A stretch of DNA of 64,000 nucleotides. Origin: Arthrobacter globiformis (GTDB lineage Bacteria > Actinomycetota > Actinomycetes > Actinomycetales > Micrococcaceae). Below the pieces are notes generated by a model. The model had not been told where the DNA came from. It ran no database searches and saw nothing but the letters and a program-made list of their open reading frames with translations. Of the stretch, positions 46,906 to 55,695 are shown piece by piece (within the stretch, counting starts at the first letter, position 1; every line of letters starts with the position of its first letter). The DNA lies in assembly GCF_030817195.1 (NCBI RefSeq), contig NZ_JAUSYZ010000001.1:496001-560000 (forward strand), read 5' to 3'. The position numbers and the translations under genes were made by a program.

Positions 46906-47964
46906 TCATTTCCTTCCGGCGGTGTTGACCGGGGTGTGGGTGGCGAAGAACTTCCGGGCCTTCTGCAGCGGTGTGAGGGGCAGGGTGCGCACCGCGCCCT
47001 TGGAGTAGTGGCGTTCGATGTAGTACTGGAACACGCTGAGCACGGAGGTGATCACCACGTACCAGAGCGTGGCCACGAGCAGCAGGGGCAGGACCTGCTG
47101 GGTGCGGTTGTAGATGACCTGGACGGTGTAGAAGAGCTCCGAGTAGGCCAGGACGTAGACGATCGAGGTGCCCTTGACCAGTCCGATGATTTCGTTGAAG
47201 GCCGTGGGCAGGATGGCGCGCATGGCCTGGGGCAGCACGATCCGGGTGGACCTGCGCCAGGCGGGAATGCCCAGGGCGGCCGCCGCCTCGAGCTGGCCCT
47301 GGTCCACGGACAGGATGCCGCCGCGGATGATCTCGGCAGAGTAGGCGGCTTGGTTCAGCGTCAGGCCGAGCACGGCGGCCGCGAACTGGCTGATCAGGGT
47401 GGTGGTCTGCGCCTCGAAGAACCGGATGTCCGTGAACGGGATGCCCAGGCTGATCTTCTCGTAGAGGTAGCCCAGGTTGTACCAGAGGAGCATCTGGACC
47501 AGCAGTGGCGTGGACCGGAAGATCCATGAGAACGTCCAGGACACGGAAACCAGCAGCGGCGAGGCGGACAGCCGCATGAGGGCGAGGATGAAGCCCAGAA
47601 TGAAGCCGAGCGCCCCGGAGATGGCCGTGAGCTTGAGGGTCTCCACCAGGCCGTTCACCACGGACTTGGCGGTGAACCACTGGGCGACCACGCCCCATTC
47701 CCAGCGCGGGTTCGTTGCCAGGGACCACACCACGGCAGCCACCCCGAGTGCCACCAGCACGGTGCCCACCCAGCGCCAGGGACGGCGGGCAGGGACCAGC
47801 CGGTAGTCGGCGTAGTCGACGGCGGCACGCAGCTCGGCGGGGCGGGCCGGCTCCGCCGGAGACGGTGTCCCGGCGGTGGCCGGCGCGTCATGGGGGGATA
47901 GCGCCTCAGATGGGACCGGTGCCTCAGGTGTGGACTGGGACGTCCTGGTTGCTGCTGAACTCAT
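46906..47964 (-). CDS. Polar amino-acid-type ABC transporter permease
   Basis: 352 residues. A Pro/Ala/Ser-rich cytoplasmic N-terminus of ~60 residues precedes about six membrane segments (GTVLVALGVAAVVWSLAT first). The HEQ-type EAA loop QLEAAAALGIPAWRRSTRIVLPQA is the ATPase contact. SWIFRSTPLLVQMLLWYN is typical of HisM/GlnP permeases. It probably works as a homodimer, as no second permease is present. It is the first gene of the leftward operon, 246 nt from the divergent FAD-GNAT gene; that gap must hold both promoters, but I see no clear operator in it. Confidence 0.92.
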   Translation of the reverse strand: MSSAATRTSQSTPEAPVPSEALSPHDAPATAGTPSPAEPARPAELRAAVDYADYRLVPARRPWRWVGTVLVALGVAAVVWSLATNPRWEWGVVAQWFTAKSVVNGLVETLKLTAISGALGFILGFILALMRLSASPLLVSVSWTFSWIFRSTPLLVQMLLWYNLGYLYEKISLGIPFTDIRFFEAQTTTLISQFAAAVLGLTLNQAAYSAEIIRGGILSVDQGQLEAAAALGIPAWRRSTRIVLPQAMRAILPTAFNEIIGLVKGTSIVYVLAYSELFYTVQVIYNRTQQVLPLLLVATLWYVVITSVLSVFQYYIERHYSKGAVRTLPLTPLQKARKFFATHTPVNTAGRK

Positions 47965-48210
47965 GCGCCATCTCGCTTCTTCCGGTCAGTCATTCGGGGT
48001 AGTTGGCTGCAAATCTAGGTGCGCCCCGAACGTCCGGCAAAGCGCTCCGTTGCAATCGTTCACGCGGCTTAGCGGGGCGTCATGAGACGAATTCTTGCGC
48101 TGATTTACCCGCCGTTACGCGGGGTGAACGGCCGTGACAGGGCCCTCGACGGGTGGTTTGTCCAGACCCTAGATTGAGGGCTCCGAGCCCTTTCTCACCA
48201 GGAGTTTCCG

Positions 48211-50664
48211 ATGCCAGCGCAGCACCCATCCGTGGTCTTTATCGGCGGTGGCCCGCGGACGGCCGGCATCCTCGAACGGCTCGCGGCCAACAGGCCCGGG
48301 TTCACGGACGGCCCGATGCAGATCCACATTGTGGAGCCGTATGAACCCGGTTCCGGCAGGATCTGGCGCTTCGACCAGGAGCCCGGCATCATGATGAATT
48401 CCACCGCGGCGGATGTCACGATGTTCACCGACTCCTCGGTGCTGTGCGACGGGCCGCCCATCGACGGGCCAGGACTGGCCGCGTGGGCTGCCGGAGTCCG
48501 GGACGGTTCCATCACCGACGTGCCCGCCATGCCGCCGCACCTGCAGGAACAGCTGTGCTCGCTGACGGGCAGCTCCTTTGCCACGCGGCAGCTGCAAAGC
48601 AAGTACCTCGAGTGGTTCTTCCGCCGCGCGGTCCGCGCCCTGGGCAGCGACGTCCGCGTCACCGTCCACCGCGACACCGCGGTCAGCGTCGAACCGCGTG
48701 ACGGTGGCAATTACGACGACGGCGGGTACAGCGTGCGGCTGGCCGGCGGAGGCACGCTGCACGCCGACGTCGTGGTTACCGCCCTGGGGCACACCGACGC
48801 GGAGCCGGACCCCCGCTCCGCGGCCTGGACCGATTTTGCGGCCCGGAACGGCGGGTTCCACGCGGCACCCAGCTACACCACCGACGTCGATTATTCCCCC
48901 ATCACCCCTGGCCAGGACGTCATCGTCTCCGGCATGGGACTGGCCTTCGTGGACCTGCTGGTGCTGCTCACCGAAGGCCGGGGCGGGCGCTTTGAAGAGA
49001 CGTCCGACGGCGGGCTGCGCTACCTTCCGTCCGGGGCCGAACCCAGGCTCTGGGCCGGGTCGCGCCGCGGTGTGCCGTTCCACTCCAAGATCTCCGTGGC
49101 ACTGCGCGGCGAGCCGGCGGGGGCACCCCGCTTCTTCACGGCAGACGCCGTCGGCGCGCTTCTGGCGGAGCACGCTGAACTGGATTTCCGCGCCCACCTC
49201 TGGCCCCTGATCGCGAAAGACGCCGGCTACGGCTACTACCGGGAGCTGTTCACCGGCAGCCCGGAACGCGTTGCGCTGGGCTGGGACGAGTTTGCCGTGC
49301 GGTTTGCCGCCCTGGACTGGTACACCAGCGCGCGGCACGAGCTCGTCGCCGCGGCAGTGCCGGACTCCGGGCTGCACCTGGACCTCGAACGGCTGGACCG
49401 GCCGTTCGGCGGGCAGATCTTTGCCGGTCACGGTGACGTACAAGAAGCGGTGGCAGCCTACATCGAGCATGACCTCGAGCTGCGGACGGGACCGGACCAC
49501 CCTGAAACGCTGGCACTGTTCATGGCACTGCTGAAGGTGTACATGGAACTGGGCAGGATTGTCCCGCCCGAACGGCTGAACGCGCGCTCGCAGGAGGAGG
49601 TGCACGGCTGGTGGCACGGGTTCTTCAGCTTCGTGGATTCCGGCCCGCCGCCCCGCCGGCTGCGTGAGATGCTGGCCGTCCACCGCGCCGGGCTGCTGCA
49701 CTTCCTGGGACCGGGACTTTCGGTTGCCGCCGACGACGCCACCGGCGAGTTCGTGGCGACGTCGGCGCAGACACCGGTGAGCGTGCGCGCGAAGGCCTTC
49801 ATCGAGGCGCGGCTGCCCGGTCCCGCCGTGGCACGCTCCGCCAACCCGCTGCTCCGCTCGCTGCACGGCACGGGCCTGGGCGCGGAGCAGCACCTGCTCA
49901 CGTCCGACGGCGCCCACTCCACCGGCCGCCTCCTCGTCACCTCGGGCCACCGGATCGTGGGCCGCAGCGGTGATACCCGGAGCCGCCTGTTCGGCATCGG
50001 CCCCGGGACCTCCGGCTGGGGAGCGGGCGCATTTGCCCGGCCCGGCACCAACGCGGCGCCGTTCCGGGAGAACGACGCCCTGGCCCGAAGGATCCTTGCT
50101 GCCGTGTCCGTTCCAGCCCTCACCGTCCTCGAACTGCCCATGCACGATCCCCGGGTCCGCCCGCTCCTGGACGAGCTCGCCGTCGAGTATGAGACCCGCT
50201 ACGGCGACCTGTTCGGCCGGGGCGCGGCGGCGGAGGAACTGAACAGGTACCCGGCCGAGGAATTCGAGGCGCCGGGCGGCGCCCTGCTGATCATCCAGGA
50301 GAACGGCGAGTCCGTGGCCGGCGGGGCTTACCGCCGCTACGACGCGGAAACCGCCGAGTTCAAGCGGATCTGGACGCACTCGGCGCACCGGCGGCGGGGC
50401 CTGGCCCGGCGGGTGCTGGCGGAACTGGAGCGGCTTGCCGCGAAGCGCGGGTACCGCAGCGTCTACCTCACCACGGGCCCGCGCCAGCCGGAGGCCAAGC
50501 ACCTGTACCTGAACACCGGGTACACGGCGCAGTTCGACCTCACCGCCGACCCCGAAACCATAGGTCCGCTGGCGTTCACGAAGGACCTGGCTGTCCTTGC
50601 AGGGGGCCAGGCTCAGGACCGGGGCGCGGAGCCCAGGTTCACGGGGTCTTCGTCGGTCAGGTAG
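48211..50664 (+). CDS. FAD/NAD(P)-binding protein fused to a GNAT acetyltransferase
   Basis: 817 residues. The N-terminal part (~1-620) is an FAD/NAD(P)-binding domain: VVFIGGGPRTAGILERLAA for the first dinucleotide fold, IHIVEPYEPGSGRIWRFDQ, and VIVSGMGLAFVDLLVLLTEG for the second. The C-terminal part (~640-800) is a GNAT fold with GALLIIQENGESVAGGAYRR, KRIWTHSAHRRRGLARRVL (acetyl-CoA loop) and LTTGPRQPEAKHLYLNTGY. AGGAG lies 7 nt before the ATG. It diverges from the ABC/monooxygenase operon. The fusion suggests linked oxidation and N-acetylation of one substrate. The last 52 nt overlap the amt gene on the other strand. Confidence 0.85.
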   Translation: MPAQHPSVVFIGGGPRTAGILERLAANRPGFTDGPMQIHIVEPYEPGSGRIWRFDQEPGIMMNSTAADVTMFTDSSVLCDGPPIDGPGLAAWAAGVRDGSITDVPAMPPHLQEQLCSLTGSSFATRQLQSKYLEWFFRRAVRALGSDVRVTVHRDTAVSVEPRDGGNYDDGGYSVRLAGGGTLHADVVVTALGHTDAEPDPRSAAWTDFAARNGGFHAAPSYTTDVDYSPITPGQDVIVSGMGLAFVDLLVLLTEGRGGRFEETSDGGLRYLPSGAEPRLWAGSRRGVPFHSKISVALRGEPAGAPRFFTADAVGALLAEHAELDFRAHLWPLIAKDAGYGYYRELFTGSPERVALGWDEFAVRFAALDWYTSARHELVAAAVPDSGLHLDLERLDRPFGGQIFAGHGDVQEAVAAYIEHDLELRTGPDHPETLALFMALLKVYMELGRIVPPERLNARSQEEVHGWWHGFFSFVDSGPPPRRLREMLAVHRAGLLHFLGPGLSVAADDATGEFVATSAQTPVSVRAKAFIEARLPGPAVARSANPLLRSLHGTGLGAEQHLLTSDGAHSTGRLLVTSGHRIVGRSGDTRSRLFGIGPGTSGWGAGAFARPGTNAAPFRENDALARRILAAVSVPALTVLELPMHDPRVRPLLDELAVEYETRYGDLFGRGAAAEELNRYPAEEFEAPGGALLIIQENGESVAGGAYRRYDAETAEFKRIWTHSAHRRRGLARRVLAELERLAAKRGYRSVYLTTGPRQPEAKHLYLNTGYTAQFDLTADPETIGPLAFTKDLAVLAGGQAQDRGAEPRFTGSSSVR

Positions 50665-51914
50665 GCGAACTCGGAGTGGGCGGCGATGTCGATGCCGCGC
50701 AGTTCGTCCTCTTCGTGGATGCGCAGGCCCATGGCCATGTCCACCACCTTGGCGATCACCCAGGTCAGCCCGAAGGAGTAGACCAGCACGGCAACGGTCG
50801 CGAGTGACTGGATGCCGAGCTGTGTCAGGCCGCCGCCGTACAGCAGGCCGCTGACGCCGTTGGGCGCGCTGTCGGTGGCGAAGATGCCAATCAGGAGCGT
50901 GCCGATGATGCCGCCCACGAGGTGCACGCCCACCACGTCGAGTGAGTCGTCGAAGCCGAGGCGAAACTTCCATTCGATCGCCAGCGAGCAGACAGCACCG
51001 GCGATGGCGCCGATGGCCACGGCGCCCAGCGGGCTGACCGCACCGCAGGCGGGGGTGATGGCCACGAGCGCGGAAACCAGCCCCGAGGCTGCGCCCATGC
51101 TGGTGGTGGCGCCGTGCCGGATCCGTTCAACGAGAGCCCAGGCGAGCAGGCCTGCGGCGGCCGCCACGGCAGTGTTGAGGAACACCACCGACGCCGAGTG
51201 GCCGGCGGTCAGCGCGGAGCCGGCGTTGAAGCCGAACCAGCCGACCCACAGCAGGCCGGCGCCCACCAGCACCAGGGGACGGCTGTGGGGCTTGGAATGC
51301 TCCATCTTGGGCCAGCCGGAGCTGCGGCCCAGAACCAGTGCCAGGGCGAGGGCGGCGGCACCGGCGTTCATGTGCACTGCTGTTCCGCCGGCGAAGTCGA
51401 TGGCCTTGATGCCGTTGGCGATCCAGCCGCCGGTCACCGAGCCGTCCGCTGAGTTGAACGCGAAGACCCAGTGCGCGATGGGGAAGTAGACCAGTGTGGC
51501 CCATATTCCGGCGAACACCATCCAGGCGCCAAACTTCATCCGCCCGGCAGCCGCACCGGCAACCAGCGCGGTGGTGACGCAGGCGAAGAACAGCTGGAAG
51601 GCCGTGAACAGCGCCGCGGGCAGGGAGGCGTCGGGGTTGTCTGTCAGCATCGGCTCGAGGCCTGCATACTGCGTGATGTCCCCGATCAGGCCCAGGCCGT
51701 TCACGGAGTTGCCAAAGGCCATCGAGTATCCAAAGAGTGCCCACAGCACGGCCACGAGGCTGGCCCCGCCGAAGCACATCATCATCATGTTCAGGATGCG
51801 GCGCGACCCCACCATGCCTCCGTAGAAGAGGGCCAGGGCGGGAATCATCATGCATACCAGCGCAGAACTTGCGAGGATCCAGGCAACATCTCCAGCGTTC
51901 ACGTCGAACTCCAC
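50613..51914 (-). CDS. amt: Ammonium transporter, Amt family
   Basis: 433 residues, 11 membrane segments. Family motifs: IPALALFYGGMVGSRRILNM, DFAGGTAVHMNAGAAALALA (pore histidine), GWFGFNAGSAL, and VDVVGVHLVGGIIGTLLIGI (second pore histidine). The cytoplasmic C-terminus (LRIHEEDELRGIDIAAHSEF) carries the regulatory tail that contacts GlnK. glnK and glnD, which often follow amt in actinobacteria, are not present here. Its 3' end overlaps that of the FAD-GNAT gene by 52 nt. Confidence 0.95.
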   Translation of the reverse strand: MEFDVNAGDVAWILASSALVCMMIPALALFYGGMVGSRRILNMMMMCFGGASLVAVLWALFGYSMAFGNSVNGLGLIGDITQYAGLEPMLTDNPDASLPAALFTAFQLFFACVTTALVAGAAAGRMKFGAWMVFAGIWATLVYFPIAHWVFAFNSADGSVTGGWIANGIKAIDFAGGTAVHMNAGAAALALALVLGRSSGWPKMEHSKPHSRPLVLVGAGLLWVGWFGFNAGSALTAGHSASVVFLNTAVAAAAGLLAWALVERIRHGATTSMGAASGLVSALVAITPACGAVSPLGAVAIGAIAGAVCSLAIEWKFRLGFDDSLDVVGVHLVGGIIGTLLIGIFATDSAPNGVSGLLYGGGLTQLGIQSLATVAVLVYSFGLTWVIAKVVDMAMGLRIHEEDELRGIDIAAHSEFAYLTDEDPVNLGSAPRS

Positions 51915-51997
51915 TCAAGAAATTGGTGTGTGGCATTTTGCTGAGACCGGACGAATGCCGTTGTCCCCACAACATAGAGCGCCGGAAACCGCAGTAG

Positions 51998-52024
51998 GTT
52001 TCGGGCATGTAAATTGCTTGTTAC
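51998..52024 (-). promoter_or_regulatory. GlnR-box-like element upstream of amt
   Basis: On the minus strand GTAAC-n6-TTTAC-n6-GAAAC lies with exact 11-bp periodicity about 85 nt upstream of the amt ATG. GlnR boxes of actinobacteria have GTnAC-n6-GAAAC units, so this is a reasonable nitrogen-control site, but one unit is degenerate. Confidence 0.4.
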
Positions 52025-52026
52025 CG

Positions 52027-53214
52027 CTAATGCGTGGCGCCGTGGGTGATGTCCCCTGAGCGTGGCAGCTCGCCCAACCAGCCGGGTACCGCTCCGCCCA
52101 CGCCCAGGGAGCCAACGGCGATTGCCCCCACCACGGCCAGTGCGCGGAGGTGGGCCGATGCCGCGGTCCGCCCCGCCGGCCGGACGGTACCCCCGCGCCC
52201 GGCGCGGAGCAGGACGACGGCGATCACCAGGGTGCCCAGCTCGAGGAGACCCGCGGCTACATCGGCCAGGCCCACAGGCTCGGGCACGTTGGAGTTGGGG
52301 CCGAACGGCAGCCCGGACGTGCGGGACCAGACCCACAATGCCAGCGGCACCACTGCGGCGGCCGCGGCGGCAACAAGGACGCTAAGCCCCGCCCGTCCCA
52401 GCAACAGGACGCCGCAGGCTATCTCCGCCATCGCCAGGGCAAGGAAGAAGGCGCTGGCGACAACCCAGTGGTTGAGGTGGTCGGGTATGACTGCGAGGTG
52501 GATGGCAGCGCAGCCGAACAGTGCCACCGCCGCCAGCATCTGCCTGAGGCCAGTGGCGCTGAGGTCCGTGGCGCCCGTCCGGGCGCGGCCGGCCCGCATG
52601 CGGCGCGGGGTGCGCTCCGGCGTCGCCTTCTGCTGCCGGCTCACGTCCAGACGCCCGCCCCGGATGGCCACCGTCCACCCGGTCACCACGATGTTGGTGG
52701 CCAGGAGCAGGCCGGCGCCATAGCCAAAAGCGGCAAGCTGCAGTCCCAGCGACGCCTGGTCGAGCTGCCGTACGGACTGGACGGAGGACGCATGGTGCAG
52801 GGTGCCCATGAGGTCGTGCTGCAGGGCATAGTCCCAGGCTTCACTGACGGCCAGCGTAGCAGTCCCGGCCAGGGTGCCGGCCGCTGCAATCAGCAGGGCC
52901 GTCGTGAAGAATGCCTTCCTGCCCGCCAGCACCGGCCCGAACCACCGCAGCGCCAAGGTCACGGCCGCAATCACAGCTAGGACAAACACCGGGAGCAGCA
53001 CGGTTGACTCCCGAAGCCAGCTCGCAAACGGCTCCTGGGTGCGCTCGATGGCACCCACGGCGCCCCTGAGGGACACCATCCAGAAGCCGTCGGCGTAGGC
53101 CATCATCGCCGCCAGCGGGATGACCGTGAGCCACGGGACCGCGGGGCGGGCCGGCGCCTGGGCGCCGGTCCCGCTGCTGCTCCAGCTGGCGGTGCCCGCA
53201 GGTACCGCCGTCAT
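52027..53214 (-). CDS. Polytopic membrane protein encoded with the multicopper oxidase
   Basis: 395 residues with about 9-10 hydrophobic segments and a basic loop in the middle (~200-225, RQQKATPERTPRRMRAGRAR). I recognise no family. Histidines in the membrane regions (ALQHDLMGTLHHA, FGCAAIHLAVIPDHLNHWV) could bind a metal or haem. The start overlaps the multicopper-oxidase stop by 4 nt (ATGA), so the two are made together and this protein probably works with the oxidase at the membrane. Function unknown. Confidence 0.75.
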   Translation of the reverse strand: MTAVPAGTASWSSSGTGAQAPARPAVPWLTVIPLAAMMAYADGFWMVSLRGAVGAIERTQEPFASWLRESTVLLPVFVLAVIAAVTLALRWFGPVLAGRKAFFTTALLIAAAGTLAGTATLAVSEAWDYALQHDLMGTLHHASSVQSVRQLDQASLGLQLAAFGYGAGLLLATNIVVTGWTVAIRGGRLDVSRQQKATPERTPRRMRAGRARTGATDLSATGLRQMLAAVALFGCAAIHLAVIPDHLNHWVVASAFFLALAMAEIACGVLLLGRAGLSVLVAAAAAAVVPLALWVWSRTSGLPFGPNSNVPEPVGLADVAAGLLELGTLVIAVVLLRAGRGGTVRPAGRTAASAHLRALAVVGAIAVGSLGVGGAVPGWLGELPRSGDITHGATH

Positions 53215-55418
53215 GGCGTGATTTCCCAGCCGAACATCATGGCGTGGTCCTCGTGCGCAAGGTTGTGGCAGTGCGCCACATACGGTCCCACGAAGTCCCG
53301 GAACCCGCGGTAGATGATCACCGACTCGCCGGGATCCAGGGCCACCAGATCCTCACGTGACACATCGTCCGGATGGCCCTTGTCACCGCCGCGCGTCACG
53401 TCCCTGCCGTTGCGCATGACCGTCCGGTGTTCCTCCATGTGCAGGTGGAAGGGATGCACCCAGCCGCCGCCGCCGTTGCGGATTTCCCAAAGGTTGTAGC
53501 TGCCCTTCTTCTGCTGCGCGAGCGGTGAACGACCTGCGCGGTTCTTGAGGCTGGTGGCTACCGTATTTGGGATGAAGGGCTTGCCGTTGATGAGCCATTC
53601 GGTTTCGCCGCCGCCGGAGCCACGCTCCACCTCGAAGATCAGCCGGTTGTCCAGCATGGTCTGCCAGTTGCTGGGCAACGGCGGAAGATCTCGCATCTTC
53701 ACGGGGATCTGGCTGTCGTCGGGAGCGTCGTCGCCGATCACAAACTTCAGGACCGGGACTTTGTAGGCGGGGTCGGGGGAGAACCGGGACGAGTTGGTCC
53801 ACATCCGGCCGTTGGGCATCTTCATCACGTTGGTCAGGTAGATGACGTCGCCCTTGGTGGTCGGGGTGCCGTCCTGGTACCGGCTGAAGTCGACAACCAC
53901 CTCGCGGCGCTTGGCCGGCCACAGCTCAAAGGAATCGCGCTTGATCGGGAACGGCAGCAGCCCGCCGTCGGAGGCGATCTGGGTGAACTGCATGCACTGC
54001 TGGGCGTCCGGGATGCGGTACTGGCCCTCCAGTTCGTCGCCCTTGTAGCCCAGGGACACGGCTGTCTTGGGACCTTTTGTCGAACTCATCAGCTTGAACT
54101 CGTAGATCCGGGCAATGGAGGCGTCCAGGAAGCGGAAGCGGTATTTGCGCCGCTTCACCTCCAACACCGGGTTGGCGGTGCCGTTTACGGTGAAGATGTC
54201 GCCCACGAACCCGTGGTTGGGGAAGTGCTTGTAGAAGGTCTTGCCCCACCACTCGGGGTGCTTGGCGGGGTTTTTGGCGTCCGGGAACTCCTTCTGTATG
54301 TCGTGGATGTCCTGGTGCGTCGTGACACCGTCGTCGAGGCGGCAGTCGTAGAAGGCCAGCGGGATATCGTAGTCGACGTCGAAGGACCCGTCCGGGTTGT
54401 CCTTGCGGACACCCGGGAGCCGGAGGCCCTGGCGCTCATCGCCCATGTCCATGCCGTTCTTCGGGTCGTAGATCGGGTAGAGGCCCACCATGCCCTTGTA
54501 GACGTTCGAGCCGGTGTGGTCCATCCGGTGGTCGTGGAACCAGAAGAAGCTTTGCTTCTCCCGGTCATCGCCGCCGGCGGGCCAGTTCAGGTACAGGTTG
54601 TCGCAGGAGCTCTGGGGCAGGTAGCCCTCGTACTTGGGCCCGCTCACCATGGTGTAGTGCGGGTTGCCGTCGCTCTCCGGTGCCGTGTGTCCGTTGTGGA
54701 GGTGGGTCAGGAAGGACCAGTCCGGCGAGCCGAAGTCCTGGCGGTCCAAGTTCAGCGGGTTCTCGTCCAGGTGGTTCTCGAACCGCACCAGCGCCGGCTT
54801 GCCGTACTCCGCATTGATCATGGGGCCCGGGAAGGTCCCGTTGAAACCGTAGATGGTGCTGAGCGGCAGCGTCCGCTTGGTGCCGGCCGGGTACGTCTTG
54901 CGCTTCTCGTCGAAGGAAATCGTCGGCCGGCCGTTCGCGTCGATGGGCAGCACCTGGGAGGTGGTGAAGGCGTGCTGCCGCAGCAGAATGTCGATCTTGT
55001 AGACCAGGGGGTCCGGATAGCCCAGTTTGGAGGGCCAGATCTGGTGCTGCTCATTCTTAAAGGAACTCTGCTGGCCCTGCCCGGGGCCGGGCGGATCGTT
55101 CCACTCGGTGTAGCCCTTGGTGAAGCCGTCGCCCACGGCCGGCGTCGGGGCCAGGGCCTTGGGAATGGGCAGTTGGTCCTTGAACGGCGTCAGGATCAGC
55201 GGGCTGGTGGGGAATGCCTCGATGTAGAACAGCAGGTCACCGAGGGCCGTAGACGAAGCGGCGAACGCGCCGTCGGGCGAAAGGAGTCCTTTCTGCGCGA
55301 GCAGTGGTCCTGCCCAGCCCTGGGCAGCGACGAGGGCGGCACCGGCGCCTCCGGCCGCACTGAGCCGCAAGAGATTGCGGCGGGACACTTCGTTCGTCGT
55401 TGCGGTTTCTTCTGACAT
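53211..55418 (-). CDS. Tat-exported multicopper oxidase (bilirubin-oxidase/CotA-like, long form)
   Basis: 735 residues. The Tat signal SRRNLLRLSAAGGAGAALVA is near the start. All copper sites are present: HLHNGH, FWFHDHRMDHTG, HPFHLHMEEH and the T1/T3 motif HCHNLAHEDHAMMFGWE with an axial Met. Such enzymes oxidise metals (Mn, Cu) or phenols with reduction of O2 to water. The length is greater than CotA (~510), with extra loops between domains. The ATG at 55418 is chosen for AAGGAGG 9 nt upstream and the Tat motif position. It is co-transcribed with a polytopic membrane protein. Confidence 0.9.
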   Translation of the reverse strand: MSEETATTNEVSRRNLLRLSAAGGAGAALVAAQGWAGPLLAQKGLLSPDGAFAASSTALGDLLFYIEAFPTSPLILTPFKDQLPIPKALAPTPAVGDGFTKGYTEWNDPPGPGQGQQSSFKNEQHQIWPSKLGYPDPLVYKIDILLRQHAFTTSQVLPIDANGRPTISFDEKRKTYPAGTKRTLPLSTIYGFNGTFPGPMINAEYGKPALVRFENHLDENPLNLDRQDFGSPDWSFLTHLHNGHTAPESDGNPHYTMVSGPKYEGYLPQSSCDNLYLNWPAGGDDREKQSFFWFHDHRMDHTGSNVYKGMVGLYPIYDPKNGMDMGDERQGLRLPGVRKDNPDGSFDVDYDIPLAFYDCRLDDGVTTHQDIHDIQKEFPDAKNPAKHPEWWGKTFYKHFPNHGFVGDIFTVNGTANPVLEVKRRKYRFRFLDASIARIYEFKLMSSTKGPKTAVSLGYKGDELEGQYRIPDAQQCMQFTQIASDGGLLPFPIKRDSFELWPAKRREVVVDFSRYQDGTPTTKGDVIYLTNVMKMPNGRMWTNSSRFSPDPAYKVPVLKFVIGDDAPDDSQIPVKMRDLPPLPSNWQTMLDNRLIFEVERGSGGGETEWLINGKPFIPNTVATSLKNRAGRSPLAQQKKGSYNLWEIRNGGGGWVHPFHLHMEEHRTVMRNGRDVTRGGDKGHPDDVSREDLVALDPGESVIIYRGFRDFVGPYVAHCHNLAHEDHAMMFGWEITP

Positions 55419-55607
55419 TGGTATGCGCCTCCTTCGGGGCAAGAAGAATGGCCTGCTGGCCCCGGTATTCGAGCTTTCTCAGGGTCTGCCCCCGGCGGTT
55501 TCTGCACCGGGAAATCCTGGCCTTGCGGAAGCTGGCTGCGCTTGTCGTTGCCCCGCGCAACTACAGTGCGGGCCGGGGCTTGGGAAAACATTGGACGGGT
55601 GCGGTGC

Positions 55608-55630
55608 ATACCCCTCAATGAGATGGGTAT
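55608..55630. promoter_or_regulatory. CsoR-like palindrome upstream of the multicopper oxidase
   Basis: ATACCC-N11-GGGTAT is an inverted repeat about 190 nt upstream of the oxidase ATG. CsoR-type copper repressors bind similar ATACCC/GGGTAT repeats. Its link to the oxidase is inferred from position. I see nothing else in 55419-55695. Confidence 0.45.
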
Positions 55631-55695
55631 AAGGGGGGTGGCCGTCACAGGGCGGAGGCCAGGCTAAGAAGCCGCGCTGGCTGGAACCGTGCTGG

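Noticed and set aside
47965..48210. Possible riboswitch or operator in the 246-nt divergent region
   Set aside because: I could not find a convincing aptamer or palindrome, so none is called.
48169..50973. 934-residue open frame antisense to the FAD-GNAT gene
   Set aside because: Composition is Arg/Gly/His-rich and it is the complement of a well-supported coding gene.
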